DNA of 40,354 nt from Piscirickettsiaceae bacterium. GTDB lineage: Bacteria > Pseudomonadota > Gammaproteobacteria > Thiomicrospirales > Thiomicrospiraceae. Where the stretch lies: positions 1 through 40,354 of the forward strand of contig JALUXI010000223.1 of the NCBI GenBank assembly GCA_027019045.1, given 5' to 3'. Under the pieces are notes generated by a model. The model was not told the origin of the DNA, did not search any database, and was given only the letters and a program-made list of their open reading frames with translations. Below, one piece after another: positions 7,398 through 15,503 of this stretch. A program made the translations under genes and the position numbers. Every line of letters begins with the position of its first letter. The stretch's first letter is position 1.

Positions 7398-8705
7398 TTA
7401 CTTATCCCCCTTCAAACGGGAGATACCAAGCATCTTCATAATATATTTCTGATAAATTGGTTCAGAATTCCCTGACTTCATATTACGAATGAAGTATTTC
7501 TCAAATGCAATCTTAGCCAAGTGAACCCACTTTCCTTTTTTTGCCCATGTTAGGTTACGAGGTGGAATCTGAGGCAAGGCAACAAATGCTGCTCCAGTAT
7601 CCCCCATATCTGCTAGACAAATTGTATTCCAAGTTGGCTCAGCATCAGGCTCTTTACCTTCAAGATTCGCTTCAATGTTATGACAAATAGCGGTAACCAT
7701 TGACTCGATCATCAAACCAGTCTTAGGTGTCCCTACCGGTACAGGTGTCGCTTCAACAGGTGGAATCGCAATCCCCACACCCAAGGCATAAATATTATGG
7801 TATGTTGGGTTACGGCTGTATTGATCCACTTTGACAAAACCACGAGGGTTCACTAATGGCCCCCCCATATTGTCTGGTTGCACCAAGTCTTGTAAGAATT
7901 GAGAGCCTTTAAAAGCTGGCAACATCATGCTGTATTTAAATGGCAATTCGTGTGTATTGATTACTTCACCTTGCATATTATGCTCTTTTACATACATTTT
8001 GCCATCTTCAATTTTCTCAACGGCAGCATTACAAATCCACTTAATATGGCGGTTACGCATTTCAGACTCAAGCAGACCGTTAGAGTCACCCACCCCACCT
8101 AGACCAAGGTGACCAATATAAGGCTCAGAGGTTACAAAAGTCATCGGGACTTGTGCACGCAATTTACGCTTACGCAAATCCGTATCCATAATCATCGCAA
8201 ATTCATAAGCAGGACCATAGCAAGAAGCCCCTTGAACAGCACCTACAATAATAGGTCCTGGGTTTTCGCAAAATTCTTCCCACTGCTCATGTGCCTCTGC
8301 TGCATGAGGTGTTGTACAAACAGAAACGGTATTTCCACCTTGGCTTTTAGGACCAAAGCCTTCTACTTCATGGAATGCTAAGGTCGGCCCTGTTGCCAAA
8401 ACCAAATAGTCATATTCCATTTCAGAACCATTGCTCAAAGTTAACTTATTGTTATCTGGATCTAAAGCAGTAACCGTTTCATGATAAAACTCAATCCCTT
8501 TTCGAGTAAGATGTGGCTCCAATTTAAAAGAGATATCTTCTGGTTTACGCCACCCTACAGCGACCCAAGGGTTTGATGGAACGAAGGTAAATTCTTCATA
8601 AGCATTTACAACTTTAATAGTATGCTCTTTACCAAGATGCTTACGAATATCATAAGCCATGGGAAGACCACCCGTACTGGATCCTACAACGACGATTGTT
8701 GCCAT
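7398..8705 (-). CDS. sqr: Sulfide:quinone oxidoreductase
   Basis: A 435-residue FAD flavoprotein of the disulfide-oxidoreductase fold that oxidises sulfide to sulfane sulfur/polysulfide and passes electrons to quinone at the membrane. The N-terminal dinucleotide motif is VVVGSSTGGLPMAYDI (about residues 5-20); LVLATGP lies at 101-107. Cys130 (VSVCTTPH) and Cys162 (GASCYGPAYEF) match the conserved SQR cysteines. Cys363 (TICLADMGDTGAAF) is the likely third redox-site Cys. The C-terminal amphipathic region (KYFIRNMKSGN...) fits monotopic membrane binding. The start has AGAGGAG 7-8 nt upstream. The exact SQR type (III or VI like) was not settled. It shows that the organism uses sulfide; polysulfide products connect it to the globule-like proteins nearby. 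Confidence 0.85.
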   Translation of the reverse strand: MATIVVVGSSTGGLPMAYDIRKHLGKEHTIKVVNAYEEFTFVPSNPWVAVGWRKPEDISFKLEPHLTRKGIEFYHETVTALDPDNNKLTLSNGSEMEYDYLVLATGPTLAFHEVEGFGPKSQGGNTVSVCTTPHAAEAHEQWEEFCENPGPIIVGAVQGASCYGPAYEFAMIMDTDLRKRKLRAQVPMTFVTSEPYIGHLGLGGVGDSNGLLESEMRNRHIKWICNAAVEKIEDGKMYVKEHNMQGEVINTHELPFKYSMMLPAFKGSQFLQDLVQPDNMGGPLVNPRGFVKVDQYSRNPTYHNIYALGVGIAIPPVEATPVPVGTPKTGLMIESMVTAICHNIEANLEGKEPDAEPTWNTICLADMGDTGAAFVALPQIPPRNLTWAKKGKWVHLAKIAFEKYFIRNMKSGNSEPIYQKYIMKMLGISRLKGDK

Positions 8706-8750
8706 TTATTTTGCTCCTCTGAAAGTTCAGAATGATTACACTTGCGCTTA

Positions 8751-8811
8751 TCGAAAATTTCGACAAACCTACCTACTGTCTTCATGCACTGGACAAAAGA
8801 ATTTTATCCAG
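8751..8811 (-). promoter_or_regulatory. Two dyads upstream of sqr
   Basis: In the 202-bp gap before sqr are TCGAAAATTTCGA (8751-8763, perfect 6+1+6 dyad) and an imperfect 23-bp palindrome at 8789-8811 (CTGGACAAAA / TTTTATCCAG). They lie 46-106 bp from the start codon, where an operator could be. Near 8884-8920 the gap also has an A-run and AT-rich sequence just past the MMPL-like gene. Confidence 0.35.
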
Positions 8812-8907
8812 CCCCATTGAATTTGATTTATATGATGAACCGAAAGCGACAAAAAGAGAAATTTATATTCTTTATATCAGGTCATAAAAAAAAGTCATAT
8901 AATTATA

Positions 8908-10131
8908 TTATGATTTGCTTATAATTATTGCAGGCACCCAATTCAATACCACCCATGTCATCACTAACAAAGAAGAGATTACCATAAAACTCTCTTTTTG
9001 AATCAATATGTTATCACTAAATAACAACACTCCCACTCCAACAATCAATAAAATACTCGTCACCCAAATGGGGCGCCCAATACTGACTAAAGTAAAGCGA
9101 ATCGCCTGTTCAGGTTGCTGAAAAAACCCTCTCTTTGCCCGCAAATAACGCACAAAAAAATGGATACCATCGTCAACAATCAACCCCAAAGGCACCACTA
9201 ACATCCAAGCCTGAAGTGTCTCATCCTGCCACAATATCCAAATAGTCGCCACAATAACAATACTATACATCCCTAAGACCATATTTAACAAAGCGTACCA
9301 CACACTTTTCCATACAATGGCAAGCAAGAGCGTCAAGCCAAAAAATACGCCTAACAATTGGTGCCAAACCTCCTGCCCATGCAAGCGAGGCAGAATCCAC
9401 CATAAAGCTACACCACCCAACAGCATCCCTATACCAAAAATGAAACGACTTATTCTAGGATGCAACTTTAAAAAATTCACTACACCACCTAAACCATGGC
9501 GATCTTTCGGCTCCCCAACACGACATTCAATCAGCCAATTCAATAAAATCCACGGCAACCATGAACCACTGACCCAAAGGCTAAATAACGCTCCCAGTCC
9601 CACTATCCATGCCATTTCTCTCAAAGAAGGTTCAAACCAAGCTGCCACAATAAAGCTCACTGCGGTGGTCACATTGGACAAAACCACAGGTTGAAAATTC
9701 AGTTGCAACGCTTCTGACAAGGCATCATGTTGAAACTGCCCTCTCGCCATCTCTCGGTGTAACCCAGTCAACAGATGCACTAAATTACTTATCAGCATCG
9801 TCACCACCACCAAGAAAGCTAATGAGGCCAACCCATCTTTGCCCTCAAGCGGCATCCCTAGCCAACCCAAAGCGCCTGTCACCATCAATAAAATACCAAA
9901 CGAAAATAACAACATCAGCAAAGCAGTTTTAATCGACTGCATCAACCAAGCCGCCACCAAGCTCATCGCCAATAAACTCAACCCCAGCAATCCCATCTGC
10001 ATAAAGTCATGCATAGAAAAATAAACATTTCCCAGCAGCACACCTAAAGTCACCCCTGAAAACACCCCCAAAGCAAATAAACGGTTGTGCAGTAGCCACA
10101 CCACCCAATGAAAAGCCCACTGATTCTGCAT
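8908..10131 (-). CDS. MMPL/RND-superfamily membrane protein, half-size
   Basis: A 407-residue, strongly hydrophobic protein with roughly ten to twelve membrane helices. The second half carries GLIVDDGIHFFVRYLRA (about residues 309-325), the acidic TM motif typical of MMPL/SSD-type RND transporters. The first half has a related repeat (LVVVTMLISNLVHLLTGLHREMARG). Usual MMPL proteins are about 750-900 residues with large extracytoplasmic domains; these are missing, leaving two membrane blocks back to back. No frameshift is visible, so it looks like an intact compact form. The start has GAGGAAAGGG just upstream. It lies upstream of sqr on the same strand and is divergent from mfd. Substrate unknown. 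Confidence 0.65.
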   Translation of the reverse strand: MQNQWAFHWVVWLLHNRLFALGVFSGVTLGVLLGNVYFSMHDFMQMGLLGLSLLAMSLVAAWLMQSIKTALLMLLFSFGILLMVTGALGWLGMPLEGKDGLASLAFLVVVTMLISNLVHLLTGLHREMARGQFQHDALSEALQLNFQPVVLSNVTTAVSFIVAAWFEPSLREMAWIVGLGALFSLWVSGSWLPWILLNWLIECRVGEPKDRHGLGGVVNFLKLHPRISRFIFGIGMLLGGVALWWILPRLHGQEVWHQLLGVFFGLTLLLAIVWKSVWYALLNMVLGMYSIVIVATIWILWQDETLQAWMLVVPLGLIVDDGIHFFVRYLRAKRGFFQQPEQAIRFTLVSIGRPIWVTSILLIVGVGVLLFSDNILIQKESFMVISSLLVMTWVVLNWVPAIIISKS

Positions 10132-10188
10132 ACCCTTTCCTCATTCTTGTAAAATATGTCGCTATATTCTAAACAAACCTATAAAACA

Positions 10189-13100
10189 ATGCAGAAAACC
10201 CCCATTACCCAACTCAATCAAATCCCACTCAAAGGTCACAAATCCATCTGGTCTCCGCTTAATTTAAGTGAAAAAGCTTTCACGATTGCTGAAAAATCTT
10301 CAAAAAACCCAGTCCCGATCGTGATTTTGGTGGAAAACAGCACGCTCGCAGCACAACTTGAAGAAGCCATTCACTTTTTTTCCCCTGATGTCCCCATTCA
10401 CCATTTTCCTGAGTGGGAAACCCTCCCCTATGATCAATTCTCCCCTCACCAAGACATCATCTCCGAACGCCTCAAGACCCTCTACCAACTCCCAAAATGG
10501 CAGCAAGGCGTTTTAATTCTGCCCGTTCCAACACTCATTCAACGCGTCGCCCCTTTTGACTATATTCAACAAAACACCTTCCTCCTCAAAGTGGGCGACA
10601 CCCTTGATGTGCAGCAACTGACCGACAACCTGCAACAAGGTGGCTATCAAAGAGTCAGCCAAGTTACTGAACATGGTGAGTTTGCCATTCGTGGGGCGAT
10701 TATCGATCTCTTTCCGATGGGCAGTGATGCCCCCTATCGACTCGATCTTTTTGATGATGAAGTCGAAACCATTCGCCAATTTGACCCCGAAACCCAAAGA
10801 TCCACCAAGCAACTGCAACAAATAGAACTCCTGCCTGCCAAAGAGTACCCATTAGATGAAACAGGCATTGCCCGTTTTCGCACGCAATTCCGCACCCTTT
10901 TTGGCGAAGCGGCTCAAAACAGTACCCTCTATCAATCGGTCAGTAAACAGCAAACGCAAAGTGGCTTAGAGTACTACCTCCCTCTCTTCCACGAAGAGAC
11001 CGCCACCCTCTTTGATTACCTTCCCGACAATGCCCTCTTCTTTGAAATCGATCAAGCCTTAGAAGCGATTGAAACCACTTGGAAAGATTACCAAGAGCGA
11101 TACGACATCGCCCAACACAACCCCGACTTCCCCATACTAGAACCTGCTCAACTGATTCTGCCTAAAGACCAAGTGCTTCATCACCTCAAACAATGGCACC
11201 GCATTCAACTGCTCAAAGAACCCAACACAGCAGCCACCACGGTCATCGATAGCAAACCCCTCCCCGATTTGAGCATTGATCTCAAAAGTGATTACCCACT
11301 AGCCAAACTCAACGCCTTTCTCGATCAATATCTGCAAACTGAGCACCCCAAACTACTCTTCTGTGCCGAAAGCACAGGGCGACGAGAAACTCTTTTAGGC
11401 TTGCTGAAAAAAAGTAAGCACCATCCCAAATCGGTCGAAAATTGGCAAACCTTCCTCCAAAGCAGTGAAATCGAACAGATCACCGTTGCCCCACTTGAAG
11501 CGCCGCTCTATACCGATGAATTTTGCGTCATTACCGAAAGCCAAATCTTTGGTCAAACCACCCTACAAAAACGCCGCCGCAAAAAAACACATCAAGATTT
11601 TGGTGAGGGCATTCAATCCCTTATTGAGCTCGAAATCGGTCACCCCATTGTGCATATCGACCACGGTGTTGGGCGTTATCAAGGCCTGCAAACACTGGAA
11701 TTACAAGGCGAAACCAGAGAATTCCTCACCATAGAGTACGCAGGGGGCGATAAACTCTATGTCCCTGTCACCTCCTTACATCTCGTCAGCCGTTATGCAG
11801 GGACAAATCCCGAGCACGCTCCATTACACAAACTCGGCACCGACAAATGGGACAAAGCCAAGAAAAAAGCCGCCGAAAAAGCCTATGATGTTGCTGCCGA
11901 ACTGCTTGATATCTACGCCCAAAGAGCCGTTCAAAAAGGACAATCCTTGGTCACGCCTGAAGAAGCCTATCTGCGATTCTCGGCAGGTTTTCCTTTTGAA
12001 CCCACCCCCGACCAACAAATGGCCATTGAAGCCGTGCTAGATGACCTCAAATCTGACAAACCGATGGACAGACTCATCTGCGGCGATGTGGGCTTTGGTA
12101 AAACCGAAGTCGCCATGCGAGCCGCTTTTGTCACCGCCTACGCAGGCAAGCAGGTTGCCATTCTTGTCCCGACCACCCTACTGGCACAACAGCATTACGA
12201 AAATTTCCAAGACCGCTTTGCCGACTGGCCAATTCAAATCGGACTCCTCTCCCGCTTCCAAACCGCCAAACAGCAAAAACAGATTTTACAAGCCGTGGCA
12301 GAGGGCAAAATCGACATTCTCATTGGCACGCACAAACTGCTGCAAAAAGAGATGCAGTTTGCCGATTTAGGGCTGATTATCATAGATGAAGAACACCGTT
12401 TTGGTGTCCGCCAAAAAGAAATTCTCAAAAGCTACCGTACCACCGTTGACACCCTCACCATGACAGCTACCCCGATTCCTCGTACCCTCAATATGGCAAT
12501 GAACGACTTACGAGATCTCTCCATTATCGCCACGCCCCCTGAAAAGCGCTTGGCGGTACAGACTTTCGTTCAGCAATGGAACCCAGACACCGTCAAAGAA
12601 GCCTGTTTACGAGAAATCCGCCGTGGTGGACAAGTCTATGTCCTGTTTAATGATGTGAAAAAAATCGAGATGATGGCCGATGAGATTCGAGAACTGCTTC
12701 CCGATGCCAAAGTTGAAGTCGCTCACGGTCAAATGCACGAAAAAGAGCTTGAGCAGGTGATGCAAGACTTCTACCACCGCCGCTTCAATATCCTCGTCTG
12801 CACCACCATTATTGAAACAGGGATTGACATCCCCACCGCCAACACCATTCTTATTCATCGTGCTGATAAGTTCGGGCTGGCACAGCTGCACCAACTACGG
12901 GGACGGGTTGGGCGTTCTCACCACAAAGCCTACGCCTACCTCTTCACCCCAGAACCCGCTGTCATGACAGCCGATGCCAAAAAACGCCTTGAAGCCATCG
13001 CCAAACACGACACCCTTGGGGCAGGTTTTATGCTTGCCAGCCACGACTTAGAGATTCGAGGCGCAGGTGAACTGCTAGGAGAAGGGCAATCAGGACAGAT

Positions 13101-13653
13101 TCAAGAAATCGGCTTTGGACTCTATGCCGAACTGCTTGAGCGGGCAGTCAATGCGCTCAAATCAGGCAAACAACCTGAACTCACCACTCAGCTCCATCAT
13201 GGCATTGAAGTCGATTTAGGCACCCCTGCCCTGATTCCAGAAGACTACCTTCCCGATATTCATACTCGCCTTGTACTCTACAAACGCATTGCCAATGCCA
13301 AAACACCTGAGCAACTACGAGAGCTAGAAGTCGAGATGATTGACCGCTTTGGACTGCTTCCACCGCAAACCCAAACTCTCTTTACCGTCACTCAACTCAA
13401 ACTTGAAGCTGCGCCCTACAACCTGAAAAAGATTGAAGCCACCGACGGCATGATCCGCATTCAGTTTGGCAACAGCCCCAATATTGATCCAATAAAATTG
13501 ATTCAACTGATTCAAAGCCAACCCAAACTCTATCAACTCAAAGGGCAAGAAGAGCTAAAATATTTTGACGAACTCGAAACCGTTGAAGCCCGATATCAGA
13601 TGATACTATTTATTCTCAACGCCTTAAAACTAGACCAAAGGAACTCTCAATGA
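10189..13653 (+). CDS. mfd: Transcription-repair coupling factor Mfd
   Basis: An ATP-dependent DNA translocase that removes RNA polymerase stalled at lesions and recruits UvrA. In order: an N-terminal UvrB-like module (WETLPYDQFSPHQDIISERL), the RNA-polymerase-interacting region (about residues 480-550, VHIDHGVGRYQG, YVPVTSLHLVSRYAG), then helicase domains with Walker A GDVGFGKTEVAMRA (about residue 631), Walker B DEEHRFGV (about 733), a TATPIPRT motif, the QLRGRVGRS motif, and a C-terminal TRCF domain. It is 1154 residues, close to the E. coli length. Two starts are possible, 10156 and 10189, neither with a good Shine-Dalgarno. 10189 is preferred because its N-terminus aligns in length with E. 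coli Mfd. csiV overlaps its stop codon (ATGA). Confidence 0.95.
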   Translation: MQKTPITQLNQIPLKGHKSIWSPLNLSEKAFTIAEKSSKNPVPIVILVENSTLAAQLEEAIHFFSPDVPIHHFPEWETLPYDQFSPHQDIISERLKTLYQLPKWQQGVLILPVPTLIQRVAPFDYIQQNTFLLKVGDTLDVQQLTDNLQQGGYQRVSQVTEHGEFAIRGAIIDLFPMGSDAPYRLDLFDDEVETIRQFDPETQRSTKQLQQIELLPAKEYPLDETGIARFRTQFRTLFGEAAQNSTLYQSVSKQQTQSGLEYYLPLFHEETATLFDYLPDNALFFEIDQALEAIETTWKDYQERYDIAQHNPDFPILEPAQLILPKDQVLHHLKQWHRIQLLKEPNTAATTVIDSKPLPDLSIDLKSDYPLAKLNAFLDQYLQTEHPKLLFCAESTGRRETLLGLLKKSKHHPKSVENWQTFLQSSEIEQITVAPLEAPLYTDEFCVITESQIFGQTTLQKRRRKKTHQDFGEGIQSLIELEIGHPIVHIDHGVGRYQGLQTLELQGETREFLTIEYAGGDKLYVPVTSLHLVSRYAGTNPEHAPLHKLGTDKWDKAKKKAAEKAYDVAAELLDIYAQRAVQKGQSLVTPEEAYLRFSAGFPFEPTPDQQMAIEAVLDDLKSDKPMDRLICGDVGFGKTEVAMRAAFVTAYAGKQVAILVPTTLLAQQHYENFQDRFADWPIQIGLLSRFQTAKQQKQILQAVAEGKIDILIGTHKLLQKEMQFADLGLIIIDEEHRFGVRQKEILKSYRTTVDTLTMTATPIPRTLNMAMNDLRDLSIIATPPEKRLAVQTFVQQWNPDTVKEACLREIRRGGQVYVLFNDVKKIEMMADEIRELLPDAKVEVAHGQMHEKELEQVMQDFYHRRFNILVCTTIIETGIDIPTANTILIHRADKFGLAQLHQLRGRVGRSHHKAYAYLFTPEPAVMTADAKKRLEAIAKHDTLGAGFMLASHDLEIRGAGELLGEGQSGQIQEIGFGLYAELLERAVNALKSGKQPELTTQLHHGIEVDLGTPALIPEDYLPDIHTRLVLYKRIANAKTPEQLRELEVEMIDRFGLLPPQTQTLFTVTQLKLEAAPYNLKKIEATDGMIRIQFGNSPNIDPIKLIQLIQSQPKLYQLKGQEELKYFDELETVEARYQMILFILNALKLDQRNSQ

Positions 13654-14555
13654 ACCGCATACTGCTGATTGGCTTAATCGGCCTCCTTCCTCATCTCACC
13701 TTTGCAGATAATGCCGACACAAAAGAGACCCCACCTATTTACCAAGTTGAACTCATTGTCTTTGAAACCACTGCTCTCAGAGGCTGGACAGAAGAGTATT
13801 GGCCACACCAAGTCCCCGAAGTCCCCACCGATGATGCCTACCCGATTCAACCTGGCGTTATCCTAGAAACCCCCCTTTCCGAACTGCCTGAAACAGTCGA
13901 AACCGACAGCGATCAAGTAAAAATCCAAGGCATTGAATCCACGCAACTCACACCACAAACATTAGATGAAACGGATCAAACCGAAAACCAAATTGAAAAC
14001 CAAACAAACTCGACAGAGCGCACAGCCGAAACCATCGAAAACCGCACCCAAGCCCAACTGCTTCAACCTGATGCCCCCAACAGCGACACCCCACTTTGGC
14101 TCCTCAATACCGAGGCCAGCAAAATGACACCCGCCAAAGGCTACCACATTCTGATTCACCAAAGCTGGATTCAACAAGGCCTGCCGCCCAAACAAGCTCA
14201 ACCCATCTATTTTGAAAACGAACCTCAATCAGAATACACTTCTGCCCTCAGCGGCACCTTAAAGCTCTACAAAACTCGATACGCTCACATTGAAGCCAAC
14301 TTCAACCTCCAACGCTTCATCCCCAAACGCATTCGAGATAAATTCGCCCAACACGAAGACCTCACACCTGATTTATTGCCAGACTACTGGACTTTCAACC
14401 TCAACCAAGCCCGCAAAATCAAACCAGGTCAACTCCACTACATCGACCACCCCATCTTCGGCATCCTCACTAAAATCAAGCGCCTCAAACCCGAAGAGAT
14501 CCCTCTCTACCAACAACACACCTTAACCACACCCGTCACCCCCAAACAAAATTAA
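13650..14555 (+). CDS. csiV: CsiV family protein
   Basis: A 301-residue exported protein. The signal peptide is MNRILLIGLIGLLPHLTFA, then the family hallmark YQVELIVFETTALRGWTEEY. A Gln/Glu/Thr-rich central stretch (about residues 85-135) is probably disordered. The C-terminal half has the other conserved CsiV blocks (TPAKGYHILIHQSWIQ; GTLKLYKTRYAHIEANF; KPGQLHYIDHPIFGIL). In Vibrio cholerae CsiV is a small peptidoglycan-binding protein needed for response to non-canonical D-amino acids. Location directly after mfd is common in gammaproteobacteria. The start ATG overlaps the mfd stop by ATGA with AAAGGA upstream. The function in this organism is by family only. Confidence 0.75.
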   Translation: MNRILLIGLIGLLPHLTFADNADTKETPPIYQVELIVFETTALRGWTEEYWPHQVPEVPTDDAYPIQPGVILETPLSELPETVETDSDQVKIQGIESTQLTPQTLDETDQTENQIENQTNSTERTAETIENRTQAQLLQPDAPNSDTPLWLLNTEASKMTPAKGYHILIHQSWIQQGLPPKQAQPIYFENEPQSEYTSALSGTLKLYKTRYAHIEANFNLQRFIPKRIRDKFAQHEDLTPDLLPDYWTFNLNQARKIKPGQLHYIDHPIFGILTKIKRLKPEEIPLYQQHTLTTPVTPKQN

Positions 14556-14572
14556 ATGCCACAAAAAATGCC

Positions 14573-14621
14573 AAAAACCCCAGTCCTGCATGTCAATTTA
14601 GGCTTCAGGACTGGGGTTTTT
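14573..14621. terminator. Strong bidirectional terminator after csiV
   Basis: A perfect 16-bp stem: AAAAACCCCAGTCCTG (14573-14588) and CAGGACTGGGGTTTTT (14606-14621), with a 17-nt loop. T-runs are present on both strands. It ends mfd-csiV and, from the other side, the ftsK...hepT chain. The core CCCCAGTCC recurs in the terminator at 23501-23534. Confidence 0.85.
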
Positions 14622-14659
14622 GACAAAATTTAAGACTTTTTAATGCGAAAGTTTTTAAG

Positions 14660-14779
14660 GTAACTGCTCAGATTGCCTCTGAAATTCATCAATTCAAGGT
14701 AGAAAATGCGCATTTATAACGAGTAATAAGCATTTTACAGTACAAAGTGGCAGATTTTAGGGGTGAGTTAAATAGTTAC
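14660..14779. repeat. MITE1 copy 3 (120 bp, 8-bp target duplication)
   Basis: Starts GTAACTGCTCAG and ends ATAGTTAC. It lacks the extra 20-bp outer left end of copies 1 and 2. It is flanked by the exact 8-bp repeat TTTTTAAG at 14652-14659 and 14780-14787. The right end contains the stop codon of the minus-strand HepT-like gene. The right inverted repeat is more diverged than in copy 1. Confidence 0.85.
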
Positions 14780-15222
14780 TTTTTAAGAATCTCTTCTATA
14801 TACTTTTGCGTGCCTTGCATCCACTGTAATAAGGTTTCTGAATACAGTAACACTTCTTCGAATGAGCGTTGAAGATGTTCTTCAATATATTCATGCACAA
14901 TCGTATTACGGACATCCTTCATCAAGCGAACCTGTTCAATATCTTCAACCAAACCTCTTTTATGTGCTCGATTGACGACATCAATAAGCGTCCCTTGTTC
15001 TTCTAGTTCATACGCATCAATGCTTCTAAAAACCTTCCGCACTAGAAAATCCATACTGCGTCCATATCGGCTACACAAAGCTTCAAAGTGACCGAACTCT
15101 TCTATAGAGTAATCGGTTTTTACACCGATCTCTCGACACTGATCAAAAGAGATTTTCAGCCAAAAAATCTGCTTGCCTAGCAATGCTAAATCCTGCTCCA
15201 GCTTCTCTCGCATCACACTCAT
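14776..15222 (-). CDS. hepT: HepT-like HEPN toxin
   Basis: A 148-residue all-helical protein with the HEPN ribonuclease motif R-x4-H-x-Y: R105-N-T-I-V-H110-E-Y112. In HepT/MntA pairs this motif is the RNA-cleaving site, and the Tyr is AMPylated by the partner nucleotidyltransferase to silence the toxin. The partner gene lies immediately upstream and overlaps by ATGA, the usual layout. The last codon (Lys) and stop are made by the inserted MITE1 copy 3. Pre-insertion DNA reads ...ILKNFRIKKS-stop, so the C-terminus was shortened by six residues. The motif is intact; whether the altered end affects activity is unknown. Confidence 0.8.
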   Translation of the reverse strand: MSVMREKLEQDLALLGKQIFWLKISFDQCREIGVKTDYSIEEFGHFEALCSRYGRSMDFLVRKVFRSIDAYELEEQGTLIDVVNRAHKRGLVEDIEQVRLMKDVRNTIVHEYIEEHLQRSFEEVLLYSETLLQWMQGTQKYIEEILKK

Positions 15223-15503
15223 AACAGAACCGCTTGTTGTTTGATTAAACGGTGGAATGGATCTTTAAAATCACCATTATCTAAAATGATATCTAATTTC
15301 TGCTCACCGAATCGAGAGAAAAAAGCCAATCGCAATTTTCTCAAATCCCGCCACTTTAGCTTTGAATCCACCACTAACAAGTCAATATCCCCTCCTCGCT
15401 GACGATCATCAACTCGAGAACCGAATAAGTAGAGCTTTGCCTCAGGCGAAAGCTCTGCCAAAGCCTTTTTTAACACTTGAACTTCCTCAGAGGAAAGACG
15501 CAT
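15219..15503 (-). CDS. mntA: MntA-like minimal nucleotidyltransferase antitoxin
   Basis: A 94-residue polymerase-beta-type nucleotidyltransferase. The catalytic signature is FGSRVDDRQRGGDIDLLVV, with Gly28-Ser29 and metal-binding Asp39 and Asp41. A third acidic strand follows at KLDIILD (about residues 69-75). MntA proteins add AMP to the HEPN toxin and thereby block it. It begins directly after the serS stop codon with no spacer; its ribosome site (GAGG) lies inside the serS 3' end. It overlaps hepT by 4 bases. Its place at the tail of a housekeeping operon is unusual for a toxin-antitoxin pair. Confidence 0.85.
   Translation of the reverse strand: MRLSSEEVQVLKKALAELSPEAKLYLFGSRVDDRQRGGDIDLLVVDSKLKWRDLRKLRLAFFSRFGEQKLDIILDNGDFKDPFHRLIKQQAVLL

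Noticed and set aside
10147..10168. TTGTAA and TATATT as an mfd promoter
   Set aside because: Spacing is only 10 bp, too short for a sigma-70 promoter; no better pair was found.
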